From assembly GCA_002005505.1 (NCBI GenBank), contig MVGU01000945.1:85001-149000 (forward strand): a stretch of 64,000 bases of DNA. The letters are read 5' to 3'. Below the pieces are notes generated by a model. The model did not search any database and was not told the DNA's origin. It saw only the letters and a list, made by a program, of their open reading frames with translations. The position numbers and the translations under genes are program-made. Position 1 is the first letter of the stretch, and every line of letters starts with the position of its first letter. Of the stretch, positions 34,658 to 45,776 are shown piece by piece. This DNA is from Botryococcus braunii (lineage: Eukaryota > Chlorophyta > Trebouxiophyceae).

Positions 34658-37600
34658 CTGGAGCGTCATCAAGCGCTGGAGCTGCACCAGGAGTGGGAGC
34701 AGTACCGGGAGTTGGAGCAGCACTACCAGCAAACGAACAGCCTCCCGCTGGCCCCTCTGCAACTACTTTTGGTGGCAGGGGGCGTGGACCTGGCAGGGCA
34801 AGAAGGCCCAGAGAGGAGCTTACATGCCACTTCTGCAAGGCAAAGGGCCACTTCATGACTGACTGCGGACCGCTCAGGCAGCTGCAGGCTCTGCATCAAA
34901 ACATGCAAGCGGCAAGCGTTGGGCCTGCAGCTTACTGGGGCCAGGGAGGCCCACAGTCGTCTCCTCAAGCCTGGTGGGACCATGGATCTGGCCGGGGTGG
35001 CCCGCCTTCATCCGCTTCCAGCCCTGGACCTCCTTCAGCATATAACTATCCAACAAGTCAACACACGTTTCCGGGGTGGCATTTACCACCTCCACCCCCT
35101 CCTTCTGGTGAGGCGATGTTTATCTCTCTCAATGTGCTTGCCCCAACTTCGCATGGAGCTAGCAGCACATCTTGGTTAATAGATAGTGGTGCCTCTGTGC
35201 ATATAGTCAATGATCTCTCATTGCTCCATAATCCAGTTATGCATAGACAGCCTCTTCCTCTGCACTTGGCAACCTCAGACGCCAAGGGAGGAATCATTGC
35301 ATCTGGGTCTGTATGCCTTGTGAATGCAAGGCACGAAGTATTCTGGCTGCACAATGTGCAGTGTGTTCCTTCTGCGCATACCAACCTCATTTCAGTCACT
35401 GGTGCAATTCAGGATGGAGCATCTTTCCTGACTGACACTGCAGGTGGTTACACAGCCATGAAGGGACCTGAAGGGTGGTGTGGAGATATCACCCGCGCAC
35501 GAGGTCTGTTTTTTTTGGAGTTTGTTAGTCCTGTCAGAGGGCAGCAAGTTGGCTGCAGACATATTGATCACATGGCTGAGGCGTCTCATCTTAGGAAAGG
35601 ACACGTGTGTAGCGAGAGATCTCTGTGGCATGCTAGGTTAGGTCATCCTGGTGCCAGCAGCATGCAGAGGTTCTCCAAGGAAGATCTGGTTACAGGAATC
35701 AATATCTCCCTTGCTCCCTGCTCTGAGTGCCCCAAGCACTGTGAATCGTGTATACAAGGGAAACACTCCAGACCTCCTTTCCCTGTATCTTCCAGGCCTG
35801 CACATCACCCACTCGATAGAGTCCATGTGGATACTGTGGGTCCCATATCACCTCCTGCCATCACAGGTGAACGATATTGGGTCACTGTAGTGGATGAAAG
35901 TTCACACCAAGTTGCCTCCCTGCCTGTGAAGTCAAAGGATTGCATCCCAAAGGCTGTGATAGACCTGCTCCGCTTTTGGCAGACCCAACGAGGCACGGTT
36001 GTGAAGTGTGTGAGGACTGACAGGGGTTCAGAGTTCCTGAACCAGCAATTCAAAGAGTTTTGTGCTCAGCAGGGCACTAAGATGGAGTCCTCAGCGCCCT
36101 ACACGCCTCAGCAGAATGGGGTGGCGGAGAGGATGAATAGGACCCTGAAGGAGCGAACAAGGACTCTGTTGGTCCATGCTGCAGCAGACCCCTCCCTTTG
36201 GAAGGAGGCGCTTGAGACAGCTACCCTCCTCTACAATGTGGGTCCTACTTCAGGCAGGTCCCTGACCCCCATGGAATTATTCTTTGGTGTCAAACCTGAT
36301 GTGTCTGTGCTGCGCACGTTTGGCTGTGTAGCCCATGTGCACATTCCCAGTGGCCAAAGGTCTGTTTTTGGGCCCAAGACCACCCCTGGGATGTTTACTG
36401 GTTATTGTCCCCAGTCTAAAGCGTATCGTGTGTACGTGGGGAATGGAGTGTGGAAGGAGAGTAGGGACGTCAGCTTTATCGAGCACTTGAGGGGGGCTGA
36501 GAGAGTGGGTCTATCAAAGGTCCAGCCTGGGTCTGTCTATGATTCTAGGATATCACCCCCCCTTGGCAGTGAGAATCTGGCAACGCCTCAAGCAATTCCC
36601 TCTGCTGCTCCACCCACGTTCTGGGATGAGGAGGATGACCATGGAGTGGAGACGCTTTCCACTGGGGCTCCTGGGACCTCTGGACTTTGTGCTGGGGATC
36701 AGTCTGGAGACGGGACCACAGCAGCACATGACCAAGGAAACCCCACCAGCCTGGATCCTACTGTTGGGACCCCAGAACCATCTCAGCACTCGTGGTCGGT
36801 GCTTGAGCATATGCAGAATCTGGCCAGGGGGGGTGTAGAAACTCAATCCCAGGTAGAAAAAATGCAGAAGGTACAAGAGGGGTTGCGAATGCAGGGGAAG
36901 TCACAAATTCCCCTTCCTCCAGGGACCACCCTTACAAGGGAGCAGCGTTATGTACAGCGCGTGGCTAGGAGAGAGCATTCTGACATCCCATTGCATGCCC
37001 CTGACCCAGGTCAGGCAATTGTGAGTGAGCCAAACATGGTTGGTCTCCCTGATATGCAGGGGCAGGTTGAGACAGTCGAGGCTATGTTCGGTGCAGATGT
37101 AAGAGATGAGAGCAGTGGGTTAGACATGCCAGCAGTAGGGGAAGCTGGTGCCCAATCCCAGTCACTGGCTAGTCATGCTTATGGTGTGCAGGCTGACATT
37201 GTAGGCGCAGCTCAGGCAAGTCTGGGTAGTGTGCCCAAGTGTGAGTCCAGGAGAGAGAGAGAGCTGCTGCTCCCCTCTGCATTGCGGAAGGTGCGAGAAT
37301 GTAAGGGTGCTGCACATGAGTCCAGTAGTCAAGGAGAGAGAGAGAGACTTGAGAAGGAATCAGATAATCCCGGCAGTACTGCCCAGTCCCAGCATAAGGT
37401 ACATAATGTACCTTATTCTGGCAACCAGGGAGAGAGAGAGAGAGAAGGGAACAGCATCAGTAAGGCTGACAGCCCTGCTGCACCACAGCATAAGGTACAG
37501 AGTGTACCTTCTGTCACGTTGGGAAAAGTTCACGTGCCCTCAAACTTGAGGGAAGCCCAGCGCTCACCTCAGTGGGAGTTTTGGCAGCAGGCAATGCAAG

Positions 37601-39108
37601 AGGAGATGGAGTCTTTAGACACCCATGAGGTTATGCAGTATGTGGAAAGACCCCATGGGCAGAAAGTTATCCCTGTTCATTGGATTTTTTCTACAAAAAA
37701 CGATGCACATGGGAATGTCACTCGGTTTAAAGCAAGATTGGTTGCCCAGGGTTGCAGACAGATTCCTGGTATAGATGTTGGTGAGGTTTTTGCACCTACC
37801 AGCAGCTATGGTGCTAGGAGAGCTGTGCTGGCAGTGGCTGCCACACAAAATCTTGAGATCCACCAAGTGGATATCAAGACAGCTTTTCTCAATGGGGAGT
37901 TGGAGGAAGAGGTCTATGTGACCCAACCACCAGGATTTGAGAATGGCAACACGAGAGTTGTGTGCAAGCTCAGGAAGGCACTCTACGGTCTTAAGCAAGC
38001 CCCACGGGCTTGGCACAAGACCTTGAGCGACAAGTTGAGCGTGATGGGGTATAGTGTGTGCAAGAGCGACGCTGGGGTATACATCAGGAGGGCCCCTGAT
38101 GGTAATCTGTCGTTTATTCTTGTTTATGTCGATGATCTTCTCATAGTTGCCAGAGTGGTTGCAGAGATTGAGTGGGGGAAAGAGTTATTGAAGAAGGACT
38201 TCACCATCCATGATTTGGGAGAGGTGAATGATTTCCTGGGGTGTCAGGTCCTACGCAATAGAGTTCAGGGCACTATTTCCATGAGTTGCACTCCCAAGAT
38301 TGATGCTCTTGTGGAGAAGTTTGGCGTTGCTGATGATGGACGTGGGGTTGATACCCCCATGTCCAAGGACTTCGTGGCTAGCAGCAGACCCGAGTCCTCA
38401 GATGGTATGTCACATGGGGCTGGTACCCCTCTGCCACCTGGTCATCGATACTGCGAGTTAATTGGATCGTTACTGTACATAGCCAATACGACCCGGCCTG
38501 ACATTTCTCAGGCTGTTGGAGTGTTGTCAAGGTATAGAATGACACCCACTACCTCACACTGGAATGAGGCCATTCGAGTGCTGAAGTACTTGAGAGATAC
38601 CAGAGAGTTAGCTCTTACTCTGGGTGGAAAGGGCCCTGAGCTAGAAGGCTATGTTGATGCCGACTATGCTGGGGACCTGGACCACAGGTATTCCACCACT
38701 GGCTATGTTCTATCAGTCTATGGTAGTGCCGTGGTTTGGGGAAGCAAGAAGCAGAGCTCAGTTGCTACCTCAACTGTGCAAGCTGAGTTTATGGCAGCTG
38801 GCCATATTGTGAAGGAAGCCAACTGGCTAAGGGGCTTCTTGGAAGAGATAGGGGCTGCACCTTGGAGGGTCAAAATTTTCTGTGACAACCAAGGATGCAT
38901 TTCTAATTTACGGAACCCCCTGTATTCCAAATTCACAAAGCACGTTGCAGTAAGCTTCCACTACGCTAGGGAAGCTATGGCACTTGGGCAGGTAGATATC
39001 CTCTATGTGGAATCTGCACGCAATGTGGCTGACATTATGACCAAGCCACTTGCCAAGCCCGTGTTTGTTGGTCATCGTGATTCACTAGGTTTGAGAAGAT
39101 ACACTTAA
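34654..39108 (+). CDS. pol: Element B Gag C-terminus and Pol (protease, integrase, RT, RNase H)
   Basis: The frame is open from 34336 (1590 codons), but sequence before about 34654 is out-of-frame gag. Numbering from 34336: zinc knuckle CHFCKAKGHFMTDC at 164-177; aspartic protease WLIDSGAS with Asp 283; GAG-pre-integrase WHARLGHPG near 430; integrase D499, D562 and E598 (exactly D-35-E); then a Glu/Ser-rich linker with ERERE runs; reverse transcriptase with FLNGELEEEVYV and YVDD at 1264-1267; RNase H with D1441, QAEF and FCDNQG; C-terminus MTKPLAKP to LRRYT. All catalytic residues checked are present, so the element may still be active. Confidence 0.93.
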   Translation, partial: VAGASSSAGAAPGVGAVPGVGAALPANEQPPAGPSATTFGGRGRGPGRARRPREELTCHFCKAKGHFMTDCGPLRQLQALHQNMQAASVGPAAYWGQGGPQSSPQAWWDHGSGRGGPPSSASSPGPPSAYNYPTSQHTFPGWHLPPPPPPSGEAMFISLNVLAPTSHGASSTSWLIDSGASVHIVNDLSLLHNPVMHRQPLPLHLATSDAKGGIIASGSVCLVNARHEVFWLHNVQCVPSAHTNLISVTGAIQDGASFLTDTAGGYTAMKGPEGWCGDITRARGLFFLEFVSPVRGQQVGCRHIDHMAEASHLRKGHVCSERSLWHARLGHPGASSMQRFSKEDLVTGINISLAPCSECPKHCESCIQGKHSRPPFPVSSRPAHHPLDRVHVDTVGPISPPAITGERYWVTVVDESSHQVASLPVKSKDCIPKAVIDLLRFWQTQRGTVVKCVRTDRGSEFLNQQFKEFCAQQGTKMESSAPYTPQQNGVAERMNRTLKERTRTLLVHAAADPSLWKEALETATLLYNVGPTSGRSLTPMELFFGVKPDVSVLRTFGCVAHVHIPSGQRSVFGPKTTPGMFTGYCPQSKAYRVYVGNGVWKESRDVSFIEHLRGAERVGLSKVQPGSVYDSRISPPLGSENLATPQAIPSAAPPTFWDEEDDHGVETLSTGAPGTSGLCAGDQSGDGTTAAHDQGNPTSLDPTVGTPEPSQHSWSVLEHMQNLARGGVETQSQVEKMQKVQEGLRMQGKSQIPLPPGTTLTREQRYVQRVARREHSDIPLHAPDPGQAIVSEPNMVGLPDMQGQVETVEAMFGADVRDESSGLDMPAVGEAGAQSQSLASHAYGVQADIVGAAQASLGSVPKCESRRERELLLPSALRKVRECKGAAHESSSQGERERLEKESDNPGSTAQSQHKVHNVPYSGNQGEREREGNSISKADSPAAPQHKVQSVPSVTLGKVHVPSNLREAQRSPQWEFWQQAMQEEMESLDTHEVMQYVERPHGQKVIPVHWIFSTKNDAHGNVTRFKARLVAQGCRQIPGIDVGEVFAPTSSYGARRAVLAVAATQNLEIHQVDIKTAFLNGELEEEVYVTQPPGFENGNTRVVCKLRKALYGLKQAPRAWHKTLSDKLSVMGYSVCKSDAGVYIRRAPDGNLSFILVYVDDLLIVARVVAEIEWGKELLKKDFTIHDLGEVNDFLGCQVLRNRVQGTISMSCTPKIDALVEKFGVADDGRGVDTPMSKDFVASSRPESSDGMSHGAGTPLPPGHRYCELIGSLLYIANTTRPDISQAVGVLSRYRMTPTTSHWNEAIRVLKYLRDTRELALTLGGKGPELEGYVDADYAGDLDHRYSTTGYVLSVYGSAVVWGSKKQSSVATSTVQAEFMAAGHIVKEANWLRGFLEEIGAAPWRVKIFCDNQGCISNLRNPLYSKFTKHVAVSFHYAREAMALGQVDILYVESARNVADIMTKPLAKPVFVGHRDSLGLRRYT

Positions 39109-39117
39109 AGCATGCAG

Positions 39118-39128
39118 GCAAGGGGAAG
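39118..39128 (+). promoter_or_regulatory. Element B polypurine tract
   Basis: GGCAAGGGGAAG abuts the 3' LTR. This purine tract primes plus-strand DNA synthesis in LTR elements. The same tract precedes the 3' LTR of element E. Confidence 0.85.
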
Positions 39129-39494
39129 TGTTGAGTTCTGAACATTATTATTGAATGCCTTGTGCTTTAAGTGATCTTCATGTGTGCACTATTAGGATAT
39201 GGGTCCATTGAGAACATAAGGTACCTTGAGACACGGCAGATTCTGGACGTTTTCGAACATAAGGTACAATCCTATCTAGATCACACGTTTGTCGGATGAA
39301 CTCTTAAGGCTGCCCCACCGGAGTGAATACCAACTGGTTGTGAAAGATGCTGGGCATCACCAGATGCTAGTCTTGTCCGACAGTTGTGTGTGGCACTCAG
39401 CAGACAGTCGTACGGACTGTAGCTGGAGTAACTTCGTCTATTGACGACCTGTCTGCTTTGTACAGGGAAAGCCGATTGCCCATAACCTTTCACA
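39129..39494 (+). repeat. Element B 3' LTR (366 bp)
   Basis: Same ends as the 5' LTR with a single mismatch noticed. Followed by the target duplication GATTA. Confidence 0.95.
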
Positions 39495-39499
39495 GATTA

Positions 39500-42304
39500 T
39501 CACAGAAAAGCTTGACAGTCTTCACTGTTACTCCAAGCTCTTCAAGCATACCTCCCATCCACATTACCTCCTTCACTGCTGCACTGGCAGGAACAAATTC
39601 AGCTTCCACTGTGGATGTGGCAACTGATGACTGCTTCTTGCTGCACCAAGACACAGCTGACCCATTCAGTAGAAAAATAAACCCTGTGGTTGATTTTCGT
39701 CCATCAAGGTCCCCAGCAAAATCTGCATCAACTATCCCACCAACTCATTGTCTCCCGAATTAGTATATGTGATGCCCATTTCTTTAGTGCAATTTAAGTA
39801 CCTCAGTACCCTTACTGCCCCATTCCAGTGTGCAGTCGTAGGCTGCCCCCTGAACCGACTCTGTACCCCCAGTGCCTGAGCTATATCAGGCCTTGTTGTG
39901 GTAGCAAGGTATTGTAGCGATCCAATAAGCTCAAGGTACCTGTGACCTTCTGGCAGTGGCATGCCAGCTCCTACCTGCTCACCAGCCCTTCCTAGTGGTG
40001 GCTCAGGATTCTGCGTAGAAACAAACCCATATGCCATTCGAGTATTGACTTCCTTCCCCTGTGCCGGCAGTCCAAACTCCTCCACCAGTCTCTCAATTTT
40101 CAACACATTGGTCATTTTGAGATTTCCAGTAGATTCATCCTTTCTAATTTCACATCCCAAAAATGCTTTTATCTCACCCAAATCATGGATTGAAAAGATG
40201 CTAGTGAGCTGTTGTTTCACACACTCAATAGCTTCACCTTCCTTACAAATAATTAACAGATCATCCACGTAAGTCAGCAGATAAACACGTGACTCATAGG
40301 ACTCCTTGTTAATGAACAAGGATGAATCGCTTTTGCAAGCCTTAAATCCAAACTTGTTCAGCTCTTCAACTAAACGCTTGTGCCAGGCACGTGGGGCCTG
40401 TTTCAAGCCATACAGTGACTTCAGGAGTTTACATACCTTACTGATATCACCATTGAAAAAGCGAGGAGGCTGAGAAACATAAACTTCCTCTTCTAGTGAT
40501 CCATTCAGAAAGGCAGTTTTAATATCTACCTGATGCACCTTCCATCCATTTGCGTTTGCCAAATTTAGAAGCACACGCCTGGAGGAGTGAGTGCTAACTG
40601 GAGCAAACGTCTCAAAATAGTCCACTCCTGGCCGTTGCTTGCATCCTTGAGCAACAAGTCTACCCTTGAACCTGACTACATCCCCAAAACCATCAGTTTT
40701 AATAGCATAAACCCACTTCAGTGGGATCACCTTTGCATGTGATGGCTTGTCACGATACTCAAAGGTTTCATGCGCTTCAATGGAGTCCATTTCCTCGTTC
40801 ATGGCCTCCAGCCAGTATACCCATTGGGGTGAATTCCTGGCTTCAAACCAATCGTTAGGAATCCTCACATCTCTAGATGCAATGTTGACTTTCTCTCTTG
40901 CTCCATTCTGCATGGGTGGTGTAACCTCTGTTGCGCCTAGTAATGGATTGTCCTTTACATGATAAGCGCCTGGAACATACTTATCTGGTTGAGCAAGTGT
41001 CTCTCTTAGATCATACCGACTTGTTCCACCCCTCACCCTTTCCTGCACATCATCATCATTGTCAGACTCATGTGATGAGTTATCGTTATCCGACTCTGAG
41101 CATGGATTATTCACACCCTCCTCTGGATGTTCCTGTCCAGTCCCAAAGCCCATTAACTCTTCCCCTGAGATGGCTGAGCCATGTGTCTCTCTGATCCCAC
41201 TCTCTTCCGCCTGAGCCTGTTCCCTCAGAACTTCGTTCAGTCTCTGCATAACTTCTAGGTTAGCTGGAAGGATTTGATCTACTCCCCTTCCAGCTTCCCT
41301 GTTCAACTCCAAGGCGTCAGCAATGTCAACCGGAATAAAATCCCAGTCATCCTCATCTGCAGCGCTTGGCACCTGATCACAATATACTTCACGTGGGAAG
41401 TCAGAGGGCAATTGGGTTTCAGTAGAGAGAGTGTGAATTTCCAATTTATCTTCGAAAAACTTAACATTTTTCGATACCTTGACCTTACTGCCAACCCTTA
41501 TCCTGTATGCCTTAGATGCTGGTTCATAACCCACGAACATGCCAGCCTCTGACCTAGGGGAGAAGGCAGACAAGTCTTTGTCTGGAATTTTGATGTACGC
41601 CAGACAGCCAAAGACCCTCAAATAATGCACAGAAGGTTTCCTGCCGAACAGTAGCTCATAAGGGGTGGCAGACTTCCCCTTAGTAGCTCAACGATTAAGT
41701 AGCCTGACAGCAGTAGGCAGTGCGTCGGTCCACATACTTTGTGGGGCCTTAGCTTGGAGCAGCAACATTCTAACCTTCTCCTTTAAGGATCTGTTAAAAC
41801 GCTCTGCCCTACCATTTTTTTGAGGTGTGTAGGGTGCAGACGTTTCATGTCTGGTGCCCTTTGACTGAAAAAACTCGTGTAAATCTGAGTTAACAAATTC
41901 AGTCCCCCTGTCAGTCCTAACCACCTTTACAGAGTGACCAGTTTGATTTTCTAAATATAGTAGGATTGCTTTAACAGCATCGCCCACCTGAGACTTGTAG
42001 CATAGAGCCCTTGCTTCACCAGCCTTAGAAAAATCATCCAGCACAGTGAGCATATACCTCTCCCCTTCTGGCCCCGGTACAGGAAGTTCACCAACAATAT
42101 CCATATGGACAAGCTGTAGGCGCTCTGTAGCCGTTGCAGGGGAACGCTGGTAGCTTTCTCTAGTCTGCTTACCCAAAACACACACCTCGCATAGTGAGTG
42201 ACCATGTGAGCAAGGAGATAAAGAGGTTTCAATCCCTTTAACCATATTTTCTGTCTGCAGTCGTTCCATGTTTTTACTTCCAGGATGTCCTAACCTTGCA
42301 TGAG
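39500..42304 (-). pseudogene. pol: Element A integrase, RT and RNase H (N-terminal part)
   Basis: Read on the minus strand from about 42304: THARLGHPGSKNMERLQ, integrase with VRTDRGTEF and APYTPQKNGRAERFNRS, a single in-frame stop at 41688-41690, then LRVFGCLAYIKIP, RT with FLNGSLEEEVYVSQPP and YVDDLLII, a frame break near 39740, and RNase H up to LFCDN at 39500. The frame continues beyond element B at 33139. It is inactive because of at least one stop, frameshifts and the B insertion. Confidence 0.85.
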
Positions 42305-43635
42305 TCAGAGATCATACTCGGAGCACTTGTGCGCAAGACCAGCAGTGTGAGGGGGCTTCATTGACTGACATGATGTTGAACAAAAATGCAACCCTCTCTC
42401 CTTTGTAACTTCCATTGTGAAGGATGATTTCAGACAGCAGACATTTGTGACTTCACCTACTGAATTAGTTGAAAAACTAAGTCCGTCGACGACTCCAGCA
42501 GATACTGACATTAAATTTTCCAACGCAGTCGGATCCCTCAACATACATGTGTTGCCCTGCTGATCAACCAAGCATACGATTCCAGATGCTTTGCGTTGCG
42601 CCACATGTTCACCAGTGGCCAGATTTAGACCCTTTGGAACTGGATACCAATGTACATTATTCATTAATCTCACATCATTGCAGATATGTGTGGAAGCTCC
42701 AGAATCTACTACCCATAGTGAGGACAATTTACCTGAATCTGAGGAGTCAATCATGGCCATTCCTCCAACAGGATTTTGAGATCGCCCCTTGCCAGCCATG
42801 ATTGCAGCTCTCCTGGCACAATCATCTTTGGACTTCTGACAGTCCTGCCTTCTATGACCATCTCCAAGGCAGAACCAACAGCCACGAAACTCTGTTGGTA
42901 GATCATGAGGCATGCCCTCAGGCCTCACACCCTCATAAGTAGGGGCATTCCTTGGTCTGGGAGGAGGAACAAGGTTTGCTGACGCAGAGGGAGCCTTGTG
43001 CTGATCGATTCCTAAGAATTTTGCACTGGCACTGATACGAGACACAACCTCAACCTCATCCTCATCTTTTCCCAAGCATGAATCATACAGATGGCCTAAA
43101 TCATGAGAAAAAGCCTTGGGCAGCCCACTGACAATTCCCATTATGAGGCGCTCATCATCCACAGGGTGATTATTTGCCCTAAGACCTCTCGCCAGCTTGA
43201 ACTTCATGGCTACAAATGCCATGTAGGTCTGGGCATCCTCGATTTTACCTGAATCAAGGAGAAAAGCCCAATTAGACATGAGCCTTTGATTTTTACCTCC
43301 TGTGAACTTACCTTTCAGCCACTCATAGGCTTGCTTGGCTGAAGGCATGTCGAGCGCTTTATCTATCCACTCGTCGGGAATCTTTCTGTCACTAGACTCA
43401 TAGCCAGTGAGTCCCCAGGCGTATCCGGGTGTTCCTCTTCAAGGCATATCCTGATTCTCTTACTATTAGCAACATTTTCAACATCCTTAGCCCACCTGAA
43501 CCCATTTATACAATCAACATCCAGAGATTGTACCAATTTCTGGTTGTTATAAACAGGATTATGTGGGTCAGGTGCTACCTGAGGCAACCGTTGGATTACC
43601 ACCAGGAGCAGATGCTCCAGCTGAATTACTCATTA
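42305..43635 (-). pseudogene. gag: Element A Gag and protease
   Basis: Starts MSNSAGASAPGG at 43635, with frame breaks near 43575 and 43350. Contains Gag core AYEWLKGKFTGGKNQRLMSN, zinc knuckle CWFCLGDGHRRQDC and protease SLWVVDSGASTHICND. A further frameshift near 42300 separates it from the integrase. Confidence 0.8.
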
Positions 43636-43709
43636 TGAACACGTAAGTGCTGTGATCAAACTCAAACTTCAGGTGCCTTGGTACGCCAAAGAATAAACAC
43701 TTGCAAGGA

Positions 43710-44345
43710 CTAAGTGATTGTTTGTTTCAACATCCTCAGCAAATTGGTCAATAATTTTACGTCTTTCACCTTCCAATCTGATTCTAATAAGGTCTTGACC
43801 GTGCAATTCAGGACAGAGTACCAAGTTAAGGATTTTGCCAATGAAAGTAGGGTAAATACTTCAATTACTAACCAGTAGAAGGAAGTGTCTGAAGGATTTT
43901 TGTCACAGGAGTCCACCAATAATCCAGCTTCTACCCAAGGCGATCTAAACTAATGTTTGTGATTCACACAGTCTCTTTCCCAATCACTTAATGAGTGTTG
44001 CTCTTCAATAAAAGGTCGATACGGATAGATAACTTCACACCGACTTCGTTTAACAGGCCGAAGTTCTTCGGATTCAGAGCCAGGTGGTCGGTAAGGATAG
44101 ACAAACTCAGAAATGGGGTTTGTTCTCCTTCTGTCTATTTTCCTTTCCAGGTTTATGTACCCAATGTCACAGAAGCGTTCGAAACGATAGCAACCACTAT
44201 CAATTGCCGATGCTACTTGATCTAAGGGGACCTTTCCAAAGAAGTAGTTATCGCACGAGTCGCAACGGAAGCGCCCTTTTCTATGTTGCTCCACGCCAAA
44301 GTGAATGAGATTCGCACGCTGCACTTCTAGGCGTCGAGACTCCAT
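43710..44345 (-). pseudogene. Element A pre-gag open frame (one in-frame stop)
   Basis: Starts at ATG 44345, in a CCCATGG context, about 20 nt downstream of the LTR and just after the primer site. It reads MESRRLEVQRANLIHFGVEQ, then a Cys pair (RCDSCDNYF), then the repeated motif VYPYRPPG and IYPYRPFI, and stops at a TAG (43950-43952). The same frame continues open to 43710. It precedes gag, which starts at 43635. No family is recognised. Element G has an equally placed long frame, although similarity between the two is not evident by eye. Confidence 0.5.
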
Positions 44346-44365
44346 GGGTGGGGCCCAATAACCAT

Positions 44366-45031
44366 TGTGATCTGCAAGATCCAAAGATGTCAAAGATCAA
44401 ATATAGATTATCAATATACGTACACGTATATCATCCCAGATACCTTTATCTTGCATGATTTCTACTTACTACTTTACCAAGTACATGGCAAATTGATCAA
44501 TCAGGCACACATACTCAATGGTGTCGAACTGGTGTAACAACACCAGATTAGACTGGTTGCTTTCAGAGGGCAAATTGCTCACACACAGTGAGTAGAAGAG
44601 AAAGCAAGACAATAAGAGAACAGACGAGTCAAACAGGAGACGGCTTGAACAAGCCTTTAGAGAGCGAATGACTGCCTGTCCTTCCGGGTTCTAAGCCTAT
44701 CAATACTCAGATCAGCGCGTGAAGGTTGCGCTATTCAGCAGTACTCCTGACCCTTTTCCTGAATTCCTGTCTCCCTAATGGTCCAGAACTTGAGGTTTTG
44801 GACCCTTATCCTAACAGTACTCTCATGCACGTTTTTATTAAAGGTAAATGCATGGTTTTTCAGCCACAAAAGGTAACAGTAGACGACAGCCATATAATGT
44901 TTATCCTTCTGATTGATTAGCCAGTGTCAAGGCATCCTCACCTTGAGTTAACTGTGAAGTTAACTCACAGCTATTTATCTAATCATAATTACCTCAAATT
45001 AACATGACATAATGAAGCACAAAACCCAACA
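44366..45031 (-). repeat. Element A 5' LTR (666 bp)
   Basis: Matches 32276-32882 except for small indels and an extra segment of about 60 bp (near 44438-44498). On the minus strand it ends ATCACA, followed by ATGGTTATTGGGCCCCACC, a one-base-variant form of the initiator tRNA-Met half-tRNA primer site. Confidence 0.9.
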
Positions 45032-45744
45032 CTTGCAGACACTATACCCCATGACACTCAACTTGTCATTCAGGGTCTTATGCCATGCCCTAGGGGCTTG
45101 TTTAAGACCATATAGTGCCTTCCTAAGTTTACACACTACTCTCGTATTGCCATTCTCAAAACCTGGCTGAGTCACAAATACTTCCTCCTCCAATTTCCCA
45201 TTAAGAAAGGCAGTCTTGATATCCACTTGGTGGATCTCAAGATTCTGTGTGGCAGCTACTGCCAGTACAGCCCTCCTTGCCCCTTAGCTGCGAGTGGGTG
45301 CAAATACCTCCCCAACATCTATCCCAGGGATCTGTCTACACCCCTGGGCAACCAATCTCGCTTTAAAGCGAGTAACATTCCCATGTGCATCATTTTTAGT
45401 GGAGAAGATCCAATGGACAGGAATATCTTTCTGTCCATGTGGCATGTCCACATATTCTAGAACCTCATGGGTATCAAGGGAATCCATCTCTTCCCTCATT
45501 GCTTGTTGCCAAAAATCCCACTGCGGGGAGCATTGGGCTTCCCTCAGGTTAGATGGCACGTGAACCTTTCCCAGCTTGACATAAGGTACATTCTGTACCT
45601 TATGCTGAGACTCTACAGTACTGTCAACACTCCTGGGACTGTTGTCTTTAATATCCCTCTGATCTTGGTTCCCAAAATAAGGTACATTTTGTACCTTATG
45701 TTGAGATCCGGCAGTACAGCCAGAACTGCCAGAGCCCTCCCCAA

Positions 45745-45776
<32 letters not shown>

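Larger units (their letters stand above)
33140..39494 (+). mobile_element. Element B: young, nearly complete Ty1/copia-type retrotransposon
   Basis: 6355 bp with 366-bp LTRs at both ends differing at one base (GGGTCTATT versus GGGTCCATT). It is flanked by a 5-bp target duplication GATTA (33135-33139 and 39495-39499). It has a half-tRNA primer site, gag, a long pro-int-RT-RNase H frame and a polypurine tract in the correct order. The only visible defect is a frame change in gag at a G6 run. It inserted into element A in the opposite orientation. Confidence 0.97.
32276..45031 (-). mobile_element. Element A: old Ty1/copia-type retrotransposon, split by element B
   Basis: On the minus strand the order is 5' LTR (45031-44366), primer site, pre-gag frame, gag/protease, integrase, reverse transcriptase/RNase H and 3' LTR (32882-32276). 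The integrase-before-RT order defines copia type. Element B lies inside its RNase H region (33140-39499). Several frameshifts and stops show that it is dead. No 5-bp target duplication is seen (GGGAT on the left, CTTGC on the right), and the right side runs straight into a truncated second element, so one flank has been lost or exchanged. Confidence 0.9.

Noticed and set aside
34253..34983. Antisense open frames over gag and pol of B, D and E
   Set aside because: They mirror the high-scoring sense frames and recur wherever the same retrotransposon sequence recurs; no independent support.
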